A stretch of DNA of 64,000 nucleotides from Ottelia alismoides (taxonomy: Eukaryota; Streptophyta; Magnoliopsida; Alismatales; Hydrocharitaceae): assembly GCA_037367405.1 (NCBI GenBank), contig JAZKJV010001876.1, forward strand, positions 124,001 to 188,000. The letters run 5' to 3'. The notes under the pieces were generated by a model. The model saw only the letters and a list, made by a program, of their open reading frames with translations, did not search any database and had not been told where the DNA came from. Below are positions 11,472 through 22,851 of the stretch, piece by piece (position 1 is the first letter of the stretch; each line of letters begins with the position of its first letter). A program made the translations under genes and the position numbers.

Positions 11472-13551
11472 TTGTGCCTAGATCATGACTCCACGAACCC
11501 TTCTCTGACCGCCACGAACTTTCCAGTCTCAAAGGTTTGGAGGCACTCTTACTCAGGACCACCTTGGGTTCAGGGACACCTCTCCCGTGAATCCTACTCT
11601 TATGATTCTTTCATCTTCCTGGAAGGAGGGAAAACCCATACTCTTTCTTTATCTCCTGATCACATCGAGGAAGACTCTCACCTCGACAACTCTGATTCTG
11701 ATTCTTTCAGGACTATTGACTCCGATTTTTCACATTCTGAAGGTGAAGAGAAGAAGAAGAAAAAGATGCCTCCCAAGATGTCGTTCAAGAAAGATCATGA
11801 AGCCGAACCCAATGAAGACCAATGCAAATGATTTTTGCGAGATTATCCGCATCTGAGCAGCAACAACTTTTACTGATGGAGCAGCTAGAGCAGTTGAATG
11901 CTGGGGGAGAACAACCAATGGAAGCCACATAAATCCTAGGTAGTAGAGAGTGAGGAATTATTTGCAGCCACCTTTGCCAGAGATTAACTATGAACTGAAG
12001 ACACATTTTCTGAGTCAATTACCCCAGTTCCATGATAATGCGACTGTATAGCCTTATGAATTCTTGCGAGACTTGGAGCTAATATGTTCTAATCTGAGGC
12101 ACTCACAAGTCAGTCATGACTACATTTGTCTCAGTGCACTACCTTTCACCTTGAAAGGGAAGGCAGACTATTGGGTGAAGAACTTGGGAGGGACTGTAAC
12201 AACTTATGATAGGTTTAAGAACCTGTTCTTAAAGAAATTCTACCCTCTAAGTAGCACCAACCAAAGAAGGACCTGCATCACCAGTTTCTCTCAGATGCTT
12301 AATGAACCACTCTGTGAGGGTTGGGATAGGTTTAAAGACCTACTACAGAAGTGTCCCTGCCATGACCTGGATAACAACATCTTGGTTCAGTCGCTCTACT
12401 CTGGCCTCAACTATGAGACTCAAGGGTTAGTCAGCGCTGCTTGCGGGGGCAATTACACATCACGAGGATCTAAGACCATCTGGAAAGTACTAGAGCAGAT
12501 GGCAGAGACAAACCGTTCACAGATCACCAGTAGACCATACACTAATTCCCTTAATACCTTTCAAGCCAAAGGAAGAAAGAAAACTGTCACAAAAATAGCA
12601 GAGGATTTGATTCCCAACATGAACATCATCGTTGATAAATTGACAGTTGTGGATCAAATTCATAAGAGGATGAACGACATCGACAACAGGATCTTCCAGT
12701 TTCCAAAGCAAATGGAGGAGCTAATTGAGAAGGTATCCAAGATAGGGATACCCACTGCATCTACGACCCCGATCTATCATGTGCATCATGTCCAGGAGAA
12801 ATCATGGGCTCAGGACCAATCCTATGCCTAACCTTCCCAATAGTCACCTCCACTGGCCGAGACAGTCGAAGAAGCCCCGCCTCTGACATTCGAAGTAAAC
12901 GGTATTTGGTACACACCGGACACTACACGATAGGGTAATATGGGGGACCGTCAGCAATATCAACGTCCGCCCACTTTCTATAATGTTGCATTCCCTTCAT
13001 CTCCATACCACACTCAGAACAATGCAGCTTTCCAACACTCAAAGCAGCAGCAACCACACAATCGCTAGAACCAACCTCAGTAATATCGTCAGCAGTATCA
13101 AGCTTCAAAACAATCATGTCAACCATCCAACCCTCCAGAAGAACCGGTAGATATCCAGAGACAGATGCTCGAGTAAATACGCTGCTTCCGGAATGAACTA
13201 CATGATCTACGGGTTGATGTTAATCGCTTGTCCCGTTGGAGAGATGAAATTACAGCTCCAGCAACAACCATTCCTACCCAAGTTCAAGAAAACCCCAATA
13301 TCTTGAATAAATCTCAATCTTCTCAACACAATGGCCAGGTATACTATTCAGAATTTTCCACATCTGAACATGAGATACTTTCGTTTGATAATATCAATGC
13401 CATGTCACTCAGGAGCAGAAGGACCGTGGTCGTACCTCACCGGGCACAGGAATTGGATCATGAAGACTCGTAAGATCAACCGGAGGATGCTTCCGAGAAT
13501 GAAGAAGAAGGATGCCTGAAGATCCCATAACGAGAGAAGGGAAAAGCATCT
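11472..13551 (+). pseudogene. gag: Element A gag (capsid) pseudogene
   Basis: Gag forms the particle that packages element RNA. The start, near 11472, has an acidic Ser/Asp/Glu stretch, then K-K-K-K-K-M-P-P-K. A frameshift follows around 11830. From 11953 one frame runs to 13551 with several stops (TAG 12049, TAA 12829, and others). The retrotransposon gag core (PF03732 type) spans about 12064-12500, with A-L-P-F-T-L-K-G-K-A-D-Y-W, F-L-K-K-F-Y-P-L and N-E-P-L-C-E-G-W-D-R-F. The C-terminal part is Gln-rich, then acidic. I see no zinc knuckle. The frame is the same as that of the protease, so gag and pro were one polyprotein. Confidence 0.85.
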
Positions 13552-14790
13552 ATGGAGTCTGCAGAGGACCTTGAATCTCCGGTTACTTCAAAAATCCCTT
13601 TGTTACCTTTTCAGCAACCTAATTTTGATTATTATCAGAAAACTCATGATTGTAATAAGAACTCCATTTCTAATAAAGATGCTATTATTTATGATTCTGG
13701 CTCTCTATTTCCTGTCTCAAATGCTTCCATTCCTTTCCCCCATGCTCTTAAGAAAGGAAAACAAAAGAAAAACATTCAGGATGACCCAGTAATGGAACGA
13801 TTCTGCGAGCAAAATATCACAGTCAAAGTACCTTTTGATCAATATGTGGCCAGCAATCCGACATTTCAGAAGTATTTGAAGGTGAAATGCACTCCCACCA
13901 GGACTCGTACAAAGAAACCAAGTCAATTTGTGGAGACTCATATCTTGACAGTTGCCACCACCGAATGTGTCAAAAATCAATATTTACCAAGAAAGAAAAG
14001 GGATCTGGGTGCTCATTATGTGGAGAGTCGCATTGACGGCATTACATTCGCACACACACTTCTCGACAATGGTTCTTCCATCAATCTTCTACCCTTAGCC
14101 TTATATTATAGATTGGAATTAGGTCCTATCAAGAAATCATTATCTATACTATAATTTGCTGATAAATCAACTAAAAGACCCAACGGTGAAGCGAAAAATG
14201 TTATCATCGTGATCGAGGGTACTGAATATAAAGTGGACTTCACTGTCCTTGATATGGAGACCCCGAACCATTGGAAGGAATTTCAAATCATTCTTGGAAG
14301 ACCATTCTTAAGATCCTTCAAAGCCGTATTCGATTACGGTACCGAAATGATGAAATTCCATTCTCCCGGCAGTGAAGTGGACATGGAAATAAAACAGACA
14401 AAGTGGCAAAGACCAGACTCTGGATCCACCACTGAATATGCCGAAACATCAGAATGCAATTTAGTCATCACTACCGGGACATGGGACCAACTACCAGACA
14501 TTCAGATTGAAAGCACCTCATCAGAAGAAGAAACAGTACATAGAGCAGTATTCGAGATATTACCAAAACTATCTATACACCCAGATGCCTATAACCTTGA
14601 TGACACAGAAATCCTTTCGGCTTTGTCAGTCCCTTCTTCTTCGGGACAATCAAGAAACATCGATGACAAGTCACACGCATCTTTTTCCGAATTACCGCAC
14701 TACTTTAGCGATCCGACTCACCTTTCTTCGGAATTGGTAGCCAAGACATCACAGAATGATTCACCGCCACCAACACAGAGCCTGATTTAA
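13552..14790 (+). pseudogene. pol: Element A protease region of pol
   Basis: This is an aspartic protease of the retropepsin type, which cuts the Gag-Pol polyprotein. The catalytic motif is L-L-D-N-G-S-S-I-N-L-L (Asp codon at 14065-14067). The C-terminal flap-side motif I-I-L-G-R-P-F-L lies near 14287-14310. One TAA at 14152-14154 interrupts the frame, which then continues in phase to 14790. A linker rich in Ser/Thr/Glu follows, and a frameshift before 14781 leads into reverse transcriptase. Confidence 0.85.
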
Positions 14791-16585
14791 AAGTCATTCA
14801 GTCAAACTTGATTGATGATTCAGATTTGCCAGAGCTGAAACCTCTTCCTCCCACTCTGAAGTATGCATTTCTTAATGGACCCAACGAAAAATTCCCTAAG
14901 ATCATTAGCTCATCATTAACCATGGACCAAGAATCTAGATTACTAGAAGTCCTTGAGCGAAATCAAAAAGTTATAGGTTGGACTGTGTCGGATGTCATAG
15001 GAATCAACCTCGCTCTCTGCTCACACCAAATTTATGTTGAGGATAACGCAAGGCCTTCCCGTGAATTTCAGAGAAGATTAAACCCCAATCTTCAGGAAGT
15101 AGTTAAAAAGAAATAGAGAAATGGTGCAAAGCAGGATTTATATACCCCATTTCTGACTCCAAGTGGGTTGCCCCTCTTCATGTTTTCCCGAAGAAGTCGG
15201 GAATCCAGATGGTCACCAACGAGGAGGGGGTATAGATCGCGACCCGAGTACCCACGTCGTGGCGCATCTGTCTCGATTACATGCACCTGAATGCTGCGAC
15301 CAAGAAAGAATACTTTCCACTACCATTTATTGATCAAATCTTGGAGAGACTTGCAGGGAAGGCATTCTTCTGTTTTCTTGATGGGTACTCTAGCTACAAT
15401 CAAGTAGCTATCACTCCCGAGGATCAGGAAAAAACCACATTTAAATGTCCCTTCGGTACCTACGCATCAAGCGCATGCCATTCGGGCTGTGTAATGCCCC
15501 AGACACATTTCAGCGGTGCATGATTGCCGTATTTGCCGAAATGATTGGTGATTTTCTGGAAGTCTTCATGGACTTCTCGGTTCATGGTGATTCATTTGAT
15601 ACATGTTTAGTGCACTTGGACCGAGTCCTCTAGACATGCAGGGAGGTTAATTCGGTACTCTCCTGGGAGAAAAGTCAATTTGTGGTGACTGGGGGTATCA
15701 TGTTAGGGCATGTCATCTCCAAAAAGGGAATGGAGGTCGACATTGCCAAGGTGGATGTGATCAAGAAACTTGAGCCACCAACCAATGTCAAGTCAGTAAG
15801 GTCGTTCTTAGGGCATGTTGGACTTTATCGAAGGTTTATCCTTGATTTTTCAAAGATCGCCCGCCCACTGACTGAGCGCTTAGGAAAAGACACCGAGTTT
15901 ATTGTAACTCACAAGTGTCTAGAAGCCTTCGAGCTCCTGAAAAAGAAAATATGTGAATCACCGATTTTACAAGCTCCCGACTGGTCCCTTCCCTTCGAGA
16001 TCGTGATTGATGCATCGAATTTTGCTGTCGGAGCAGTACTTGGAAAAAGAAGAAATAGAATTCCTTATGCGATTCATTACGCAAGCAAAATGTTGGATCC
16101 TGCACAGAGAAATTATACGGTAAGTGAAAAGGAAATGCTTGCGGTTGTTTGGGCCCTTGAGAAATTCAGATCATACATATTGGGCTCCAAGGTGACAATT
16201 TTCACTATCATACTGCAATAAGATATCTTATGGATAAGAAGGACGCTAAAGCATGACTTTTGAGGTGGATCTTATTAATCCAGGAATTTAATTTGGAGAT
16301 CAAGGATAAACCTGGAATAAAGAATGTTGTTGCTGATCCACTTTCTCGAATTGAGCAAAATGATTATCCTGACACTGTACCAATTGTGAAGACTTTTCCA
16401 GACGAATCAGTTTGTGTTATTGATTCTGTCCCATGGTATTCCAACATAGTGAACTATCTTGTCTCCAAGAAAGTTCCCTTTGTTTGGACCAAGAGAATGA
16501 TTGAAAGACTGAAGCCGGATTCGAGAAAAAACCATTGGGACGATCCTTTCCTTATCTATGAAGGACCGGACTGCATCTGACGAAG
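14781..16585 (+). pseudogene. pol: Element A reverse transcriptase and RNase H
   Basis: RT copies element RNA into DNA and RNase H removes the RNA. Visible RT segments are R-E-F-Q-R-R-L-N-P (15058-15084), S-K-W-V-A-P (15160-15180), F-P-L-P-F-I-D-Q, F-C-F-L-D-G-Y-S and P-F-G-L-C-N-A-P. The catalytic F-M-D-D reads F-M-D-F: one Asp codon is missing at 15571-15576, a three-base deletion. There is a stop at 15114-15116 (K-K-*), a frameshift near 15467 and a TAG at 15631-15633. RNase H starts near 15985 with V-I-D-A-S and continues to D-P-L-S-R near 16340, with a small deletion near 16206 in the T-D-H motif. Breaks and a lost catalytic residue rule out activity. Confidence 0.88.
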
Positions 16586-17807
16586 ATGTATTCCTCAAGA
16601 GGAATACAGAGTGTCCTCACACATTGTCATTCTCTTGAGACTGGAGGACACCATTCGGGAAAGAGAACCACGCACAAGGTACTCCAATGTGGATTTTACT
16701 GGCGGACCTTATTTCAGGATGCTAATGAATTTGTACAATCATGCCCAATTTGTCAACAAATGGGAGGGACGATGAGATATAGAGATGAAATGCCCATGCA
16801 AGCAATGATTTTCTGTGAGGTTTTCGATGCATGGGAGATTGATTTTATGGGTCCCTTTCCCAACAACAATGGATTTGAGTACATCTTTTTAGCGGTTGAT
16901 TATTTATCAAGATGGGTAGAGGCTATTCCAAACCGAACCGCAGATAACAAATCCGTCTGTAAGTTTATCAAGGATAATATCATTGCAAGATTCGAGGTAC
17001 CAAAAGTCTTGATTTCTGATGGAGGTAGCCACTTCGTGAATAAGGAAATGAGATCTTTGGCTAAATAGTATAAATTTGAGCAGAGAATAGCCAACCCATA
17101 TCATCCACAATCTAATGGCATGGCTGGGGTTTCTAATAGAGAGGTGAAGGGTATCCTTCAGAAGTTGGTTTGTCCAGATAGGAAGAACTGGTCGAAACTA
17201 TTGGACCAGGTCCTGTGTGACTATAGGACATCCTATAAGACTCCACTCGGTACTTCACCTTTTAGGATGATCTATGGCAAGCCATGCCATCTACCCACAG
17301 AATTGATTCACAAATCAGAATGAGCGATCAAAAAGGTGAATTGGAGTTGTCACCTTGGGAAATTATGTCGAGCCTTAAATCTGAATGAGCTAATTGAAAT
17401 CCGAAACCGGGTATATGAAAAAGTGTGATTTATAAGGACAAGGTCAAGAGATGGCATGATAGACACATTAGAGGCAAAACCTTTGTCCCTGGGCAGAATG
17501 TATGGTTGCTTAATGCACGGTTGAAATTTTTTCACGGGAAACTGAAATCAAAATGACGGGTCCCTACATTGTCATCGATGTGCATACCAATGGAAGTGTG
17601 GATATTTCCGAACTCAAAGATGATGCACAACCTTTCTCAGTAAATGGACAATTGCTGAAGCCGTATATAGATTCATCCAAAGAGCAGACATTTCAAGTTG
17701 AGGTCATCTACTTCACACAGAGCGAGAACATTGAAGATTCATCAGATCATTCCCACCCTCCCTCCCGATCACATCGATCTCCTTGTATAGATTATTCCTC
17801 TACTTAG
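16586..17807 (+). pseudogene. pol: Element A integrase
   Basis: Integrase joins the DNA copy to the genome. An H-H-C-C zinc domain lies at about 16628-16760 (H-H-S-G then C-P-I-C-Q). The core has Asp at 16841-16843 (I-D-F-M-G-P-F) and Asp at 17018-17020 (I-S-D-G-G). The third catalytic residue, normally Glu before V-S-N-R-E, is Gly here (GGG at 17126-17128). Stops occur at 17066-17068 (TAG), 17321-17323 (TGA) and beyond. The tail near 17553-17807 matches the C-terminal domain (T-G-P-Y-I-V, G-S-V-D-I). The stem-loop array starts directly after it. Confidence 0.88.
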
Positions 17808-18139
17808 GCCAAGGCCTAAGTATAGGAGGGACCGATGCCATACGTGTATACCATCCTTCTCCTATCTCCCGATCGCTCTGTCTCTACGCTTCTCCTATAC
17901 TTAGGCTGACCAGAGCCTAAGTATAGAGGGAACCGATACCCATTTGTATATACTCTCTTCATCCACATATCCCGACCGCCTCTTTTACACTCTTCTTCTG
18001 CACTTAGACTGTTCACAGTCTAAGTATAGGAGGGGAAGACCATTGCATATCAATTTTTCTCTCCCTTACGCTTAGCCCGAGCTATGTCTTCTTTTCGCTT
18101 CTTTTGCTCCGAGGACACAACACTCGCTAAGTATAGGGG
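17800..18139. repeat. Stem-loop array repeating the PPT-like motif, element A
   Basis: Four copies of CTAAGTATAGG followed by G/A-rich runs occur at about 17817, 17918, 18020 and 18126. The first three are preceded by their complement, making stems: 17801-17810 with 17813-17822 (10 bp), 17895-17907 with 17914-17926 (13 bp) and 18002-18011 with 18016-18025 (10 bp). The inner pairs differ between stems (GGCC, GGCT, GACTG), yet each remains fully paired. Spacing is about 100 bp. The true PPT at 19446 is a fifth copy of the motif. Confidence 0.85.
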
Positions 18140-19445
18140 TGTTTGTATATATACTGTGTATATATTTTACCCATATCTCGTACTTTCGCATAAGTCTATA
18201 TGTATTTACGGTGTGGGTAACTAACTTGACAAAAAAAACAAAAAATCCAACAAAAGAAAAAGAGTTTTGCTACTAACACTGACTGTGCCCAAAATTTTTG
18301 AAAAAAAGGCTTCTTATTCATTTTTGCATTTAAAAAAATCACAAAAAAAAGAAGAAAAAAATGTGACTGCATTTCACACACTTGCACTTCATCCAACATC
18401 GCATTCATTTGCATCTGTGAAAAGTCTTTGGATTCTGAACCAAGTTATGAGCAGAAATCAAGAGTGGTCTGGATTTGCTCTTAATTCACCTAATTTTCGA
18501 AGGAACTTCACCGATAAATAGGATTTTAGAAGCTACAGGTCTTTGACTTAATTCTTTAAGTTCCACATGGCAATGTGCATCATTTGACTCTTAGTGTCTA
18601 ACCTGGTCTCTTCATTCTGGGTACAACTCTGGAATAGGGAATTAATTTGTACTCTCGCACTATGTACATAGCTCAACTCAGATGGGATGATGGAAGACTG
18701 TGTGAGTTTCTATTCTGGTAGCGTAGAAATCTAAAGACCACAGTACTGGTTGAAATAAAGCTTCGGAAAAGGGATGGATGGCTGGGCACAATTTTTTGTA
18801 AGACCACCAAAAATATACAGAAACAAAAAGATTCTATATTCGTAGGGGCACAACTTGATCCAAGCAGAACCACCAAAAATTTAAAATACAAAGAAGCATT
18901 CTACCAAATAAATATATGACCAAAAAGGTCCAAGCTTCAAGAAACCTGCAGATCGTGGTGGAGACTGGGCTACACTGACCATCTTCACAAGGAGAGGTGA
19001 CTACACTGGCCACCCTCCAATTCCTTTCCCCTTCTTCTGTCTTCTCCCCCCCAATTCGATTGTGAACACAACGCGACAGACCTTATAAGGAAATACCTGA
19101 CTCCCCGAGGACGAGTTATTGGAGAGGAGATGAGCATGGTAGTCCGGCATTCTGGATGGGAAAAGCTAAAACCTTTCACACACATGAGTCGATTGTTCAA
19201 TGTTCATAGGGTATTTGGGAAGAGGATTGATCGAAGATGACTTCTGAGCCGAAACTGTAGCAATGATGTGTAGAACTTGAAGGCTGTTGATTTTGAAATT
19301 CTAAGTCTCTCAGAAGTTACGCCACACTAATAATCCAAAGGTCGAGTCTAGTTTCACTTTCACCTTTAGCTCATAGTCTTGATATGGAACCCAATCTCAT
19401 TTCACCTCATGGCATTTCTTTTTGATGCTAAGGGACGAGCATGGT
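18140..19445 (+). other. Element A region between stem-loops and PPT
   Basis: Athila elements may carry an env-like gene here, but no convincing frame is present. A-rich tracts lie at 18230-18360. A block at about 18950-19110 (CTACACTGACCATC, CTACACTGGCCACC, CCCCGAGGACGAGTT) has a diverged counterpart in element B at 50350-50500. A frame around 19100-19240 (T-P-R-G-R-V-I-G-E-E-M) is open, but I recognise no family. The minus-strand frames at 18673-18891 and 18985-19200 are probably chance. Confidence 0.5.
19324..19343 (+). promoter_or_regulatory. 20-bp motif conserved between elements A and B
   Basis: acactaataatccaaaggtc is identical at 50716-50735 in element B, in a region otherwise strongly diverged. 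It lies about 105 bp (A) and 135 bp (B) upstream of the PPT. A role in replication, packaging or 3' end formation is possible; none is shown. Confidence 0.7.
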
Positions 19446-19460
19446 TTAAGTATAGGGGGA
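19446..19460 (+). other. Polypurine tract, element A
   Basis: TTAAGTATAGGGGGA lies directly before the LTR start. It has the same TAAGTATAGG core as the stem-loop array. It primes plus-strand synthesis and so fixes the left edge of the 3' LTR at 19461. Confidence 0.75.
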
Positions 19461-22400
19461 TAATGAATCTCGGATTCATCACTCTAAATCTCATTTATTA
19501 AGCTCAAATCCCTCAAAATCAACAGCATTTCTGCATCTATTCTGCATAATTAGCATTCATGCACGTTTTTATAAGAATTGCATTTTAGCACGAATTTCTG
19601 CACAAAATAAGATGCTAAAAATCCCAGCCAAAATTGACCTATAAATAGCCTAACTTCCCTAATTTTTAACTAATTCATGCTAAATCTGAATGACCCAAAA
19701 CCACCTCCACTTTATACATATCACTAACAAGAATAAATTAAAAATAAAAAATAGCTAACCCAAATAAGTGTACCAAAAACCAAAACCCTAGTTTCAGGAT
19801 TTCCGGACTAAAACCTCATATCTTCCTCATCCAGTGTCCATATTAATCCTACTCACTTTTGAACTAATGTACATTGAATTACCTTCAAAACTAGACCACG
19901 TTCAAGTGATTCGGAGCTCATATGTGAAAGTTGGGTTTTGGGCCTCTTTTGTACATTTTGTATTTTAGCAGTTTTTGACCAATTATTTTATGTACATATT
20001 TAACCTATTTTAGATTATTTTTTATTTGTATTCTTTGATAAAAGTTTTATTAAAATACGTAAAAATCCAAATCCAAGTTAAGCTTGAAATCAAAGAAGCA
20101 AGTGGGGTCCAAGTCTTTACTATCCGACTGTACAAAATTGGTTTTTTTCATTTCTTATTTCTTCCTAATTAATAAAAATCCAAAAAATGATTAATGTGTA
20201 ATTATTTATCTTTTATTTTACCATTTTTTTATGGATTTTTATCTGGCTTAAAAAAGACAAAAAAATTACAAACCCAAAAATATAGGTATTATATGTACAT
20301 GGGATACCTCAAAAATTCACTTTGTGCATTTGATAGATTTTAGTTTTTATGTCTTCAAGAAAGTTGCAGATCTCAATGAGACGAGCAATTTTTGTGAAGA
20401 AACTTTTTCGATCTGAGGTTGTTTACTTTTTATTTTAAATTTTACAAAACTTTTATTTGCGGATTTTTGTGGTGCTGACACGTGGCAACTATTTTTGGCA
20501 TTTTTATTATTCGTTTAAAAAATAAAAAATAATAAATAGCCCGTACGTGCGTCGCACGTGCCTCCCAGGCACGCGCTACACACGTGCTTCTCTCTCTCTT
20601 ATTGCCCGCCACGTGGCCCCTTCTGAGCCGTCTGATCTCAGTCGATCGGATGGCCTGAGGTCTTCGTCTTCCAGCACCCGTCCCCTTGGAACCTCTGCCT
20701 CTCCTCTCCACGATTTTCACCGGAGATCTCTCCGCCGCCATATCCCGCGTATCGCTGATCGATCTTCACTGGATCTCGTCAAATAAATCCCGTGCGATCA
20801 ATCCCCGACATCCCCCTTCCTCTTTTGGCCCGCATCCCCGTGCCCTATAAAAGCAACATCACCGCCCCGGTGAACCCCCATCCGCCGTTCACACATTGAG
20901 CCCCTACTCCGGTAGTGACAGCCAGAGAACTCTCCATCGACGTGATCCAAGGACACCATCCTCGTCGCAGCCATGCCTCCGAGCTGCTGCTTTGCTCCGA
21001 CATCTCGCCATTGAGCCCCCACTCCAGGTACCCCTCCACTACTCCGCCTCATCTCTCATCCCTGAAAGTCATCTCCGTCGAATCACCTCTCCATCACTCA
21101 AACCTCGTCAATCGCCCCGATCGAACCCCCAACCACTAATCTTCAACCATAGTCTCGTCTCATTGCCTCTGCACCTTCGCCGAGAATTCCGACGAGAACC
21201 TTCAGAGCTTCATTAACATCGGATCTTGTTGCCGACCATTGATGCTCTGCGCCAATGCTAACACTCCATAACAATCTCCAGGTGATCCAACAATGACTCC
21301 GAAGCTCCGGCCTGATTATCATCGACAAACTCCTCCGTTGCCCGCAACGCTTCTCAATGCCCTCGACTTCACTTACAGTCATCTGCATCATCTGTCGTCT
21401 TCTTCACTTCCACCGGCTGACGCCCTTCCAGCGATCTTCTCCGAGCATCAAGACTTCACCGGCAACGCCTTCCGCCGATAGCCTCATCCACTGCCCCGAC
21501 GTCCGTCGACGATGTATCGGCCAACCACCGCCATCCGATCAAGAATGATCTAGATCTTGGTCGTCGGTAACCTCCGAAACATCGAGCGTCAGATCAAGAC
21601 ATCATCGACGGTTCAGATCTGAAGGCAGCCTCAGGTCCAAGCCTGGTGCCTCGGGCCACACTGAAGCCTTGTGCATGCTACGTGGGGCATCGTACCTGGC
21701 CTCCATCCGTACCTAATACTAGCACGTGAGGGGTCACAAGATGGTGGGATATTTGCAGCAAGCCCCCTGAAGGTTCTCTTAATTACGCATGAGCCCCCCG
21801 ACCAAAGCACACGCGTGACACGTGATCTACTAGTGATTTTGCAAGCAGACCCTCTAGAAAATTGGTAATTACATCTAGGTCCTCCCTGCTTATTTTATTT
21901 ATATTTATTTTATTGCATCTGTACCCATGTCTTTCCCCTTTATTTCGAACCACTACATTGCCTTATTTTATTTATCCAAAAATAACATGACGTTTGTCAC
22001 TTAACTCTCTACAGTCCGACATATTGTTGAAAATTTTGTGATCGATGGTCAATTAATAATTATTTTTTTTGTGGAAATTTGCATATTTGGCCCAGTTTGT
22101 GCTCTTAAATTTTCATCTGATTAACCATTGCTCTAAAAATTCCCGAAAAATCACATATTATAGAATTAAATGTGCTTGACATTATATGCAAAAATATTTG
22201 CATTTGTATGCATAGTTTGACCTGTAAAAATCATTTTGCATATTTCAATGTTTGATTTTTAATAGGTATTGAAACTAGTATTTTCAAGGTTTAGGTTTTT
22301 TCTAAGATCAATCACCTAGTGATAGAACTTAGATAATTTTGTTCCTTGAAAATAGTTAGGTTTAATATTTATTATAATTAAACATTGAAATTCATTTTGT

Positions 22401-22851
22401 TTACATTTAAAAATTCATAAAAAAATTCTTATTGCATCCAAAATTTCCAAAATAACTATAGTGCATTCATTTCACCGTATTTTACATCGTGGCCAAGTCT
22501 CGTATTTTTCGGACATTGTTTGAGCATAATTCACATTTTAGTCCTTAAAATAGGCCAAAAATGCATTTTGCATCTTGTATTGCTTTAAAAATTCCAAAAA
22601 AAAGATCGCGTTGAAAACCGTGCACGAATTTTGATAGACATAATTCTAGGTTGTTCATTTGCCTCCTCGTGTTCGACCTTGGGACTTGCTCGAGTAAAAT
22701 GAACATAAAACCACGAGACGAAAAATAGAATAATTATTTGTGGTTATTTTCTTGAACAATTCCGAATGCCGCCTACAACGAAACGACAAATCATTATTCT
22801 TAAGCGAACGATAAATACACATCTTTTACTTGCACGATTTCGGACTCGTCA
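19461..22851 (+). repeat. Element A full 3' LTR (3.4 kb)
   Basis: It begins TAATGAATC (TG changed to TA) after the PPT and ends ...GACTCGTCA. U3 is A/T-rich. A TATA box lies at 20846, and the sequence from about 20545 to 21720 is GC-rich. Its last 1.1 kb (from 21745) is what remains in the 5' LTR. The start sequence TAATGAATC-TCG-GATTCATCA forms a terminal hairpin also found in two other Athila LTRs here. The short frames on both strands at 20442-21548 are Pro/Ser/Arg-rich and unlike known proteins; I treat them as GC-rich LTR sequence. Confidence 0.82.
20846..20853 (+). promoter_or_regulatory. TATA box of element A LTR
   Basis: TATAAAAG lies within the GC-rich part, about 1.39 kb from the LTR start. 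This would place R/U5 at about 20875-22851, an unusually long transcribed LTR part. Confidence 0.6.

Larger units (their letters stand above)
8946..22851 (+). mobile_element. Athila-type Ty3/gypsy element A (5' LTR truncated)
   Basis: The order is partial LTR, tRNA-Asp PBS, gag, protease, RT-RNase H, integrase, stem-loop array, 3' region, PPT, full LTR. Pol wording such as L-C-N-A-P, F-P-L-P-F-I-D-Q and S-K-W-V places it in the Athila clade. That clade is known for Asp-tRNA priming and a long region between pol and the 3' LTR. It has no matching TSD: the left flank is copia leader (AGGAT) and the right flank is Athila B gag (GTTAC). This fits loss of the left end. Multiple stops, frameshifts and lost catalytic residues make it dead. 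Confidence 0.88.

Noticed and set aside
11730..12018. Minus-strand Cys-rich frames opposite element A gag
   Set aside because: They are shadows of the gag coding strand without independent support.
17800..18139. CRISPR-like array or transcription terminators at the repeated hairpins
   Set aside because: The context is a plant retrotransposon. Repeats are few, spacers are unequal, and no cas-like genes are present; rho-independent terminators do not apply.
18985..19200. Minus-strand 71-residue frame upstream of element A's PPT
   Set aside because: It lies opposite a block that element B shares in DNA but not in this frame; there is no family match.
18140..19445. An env-like gene of the kind reported for some Athila relatives
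   Set aside because: There is no long frame, signal peptide or membrane segment in this region or its counterpart in element B.
20442..21548. Several open frames on both strands in the GC-rich part of element A's LTR, possibly env-like or a captured gene
   Set aside because: They are short, overlap on opposite strands, lack a recognisable domain or signal peptide, and lie inside the LTR, not between pol and the PPT.
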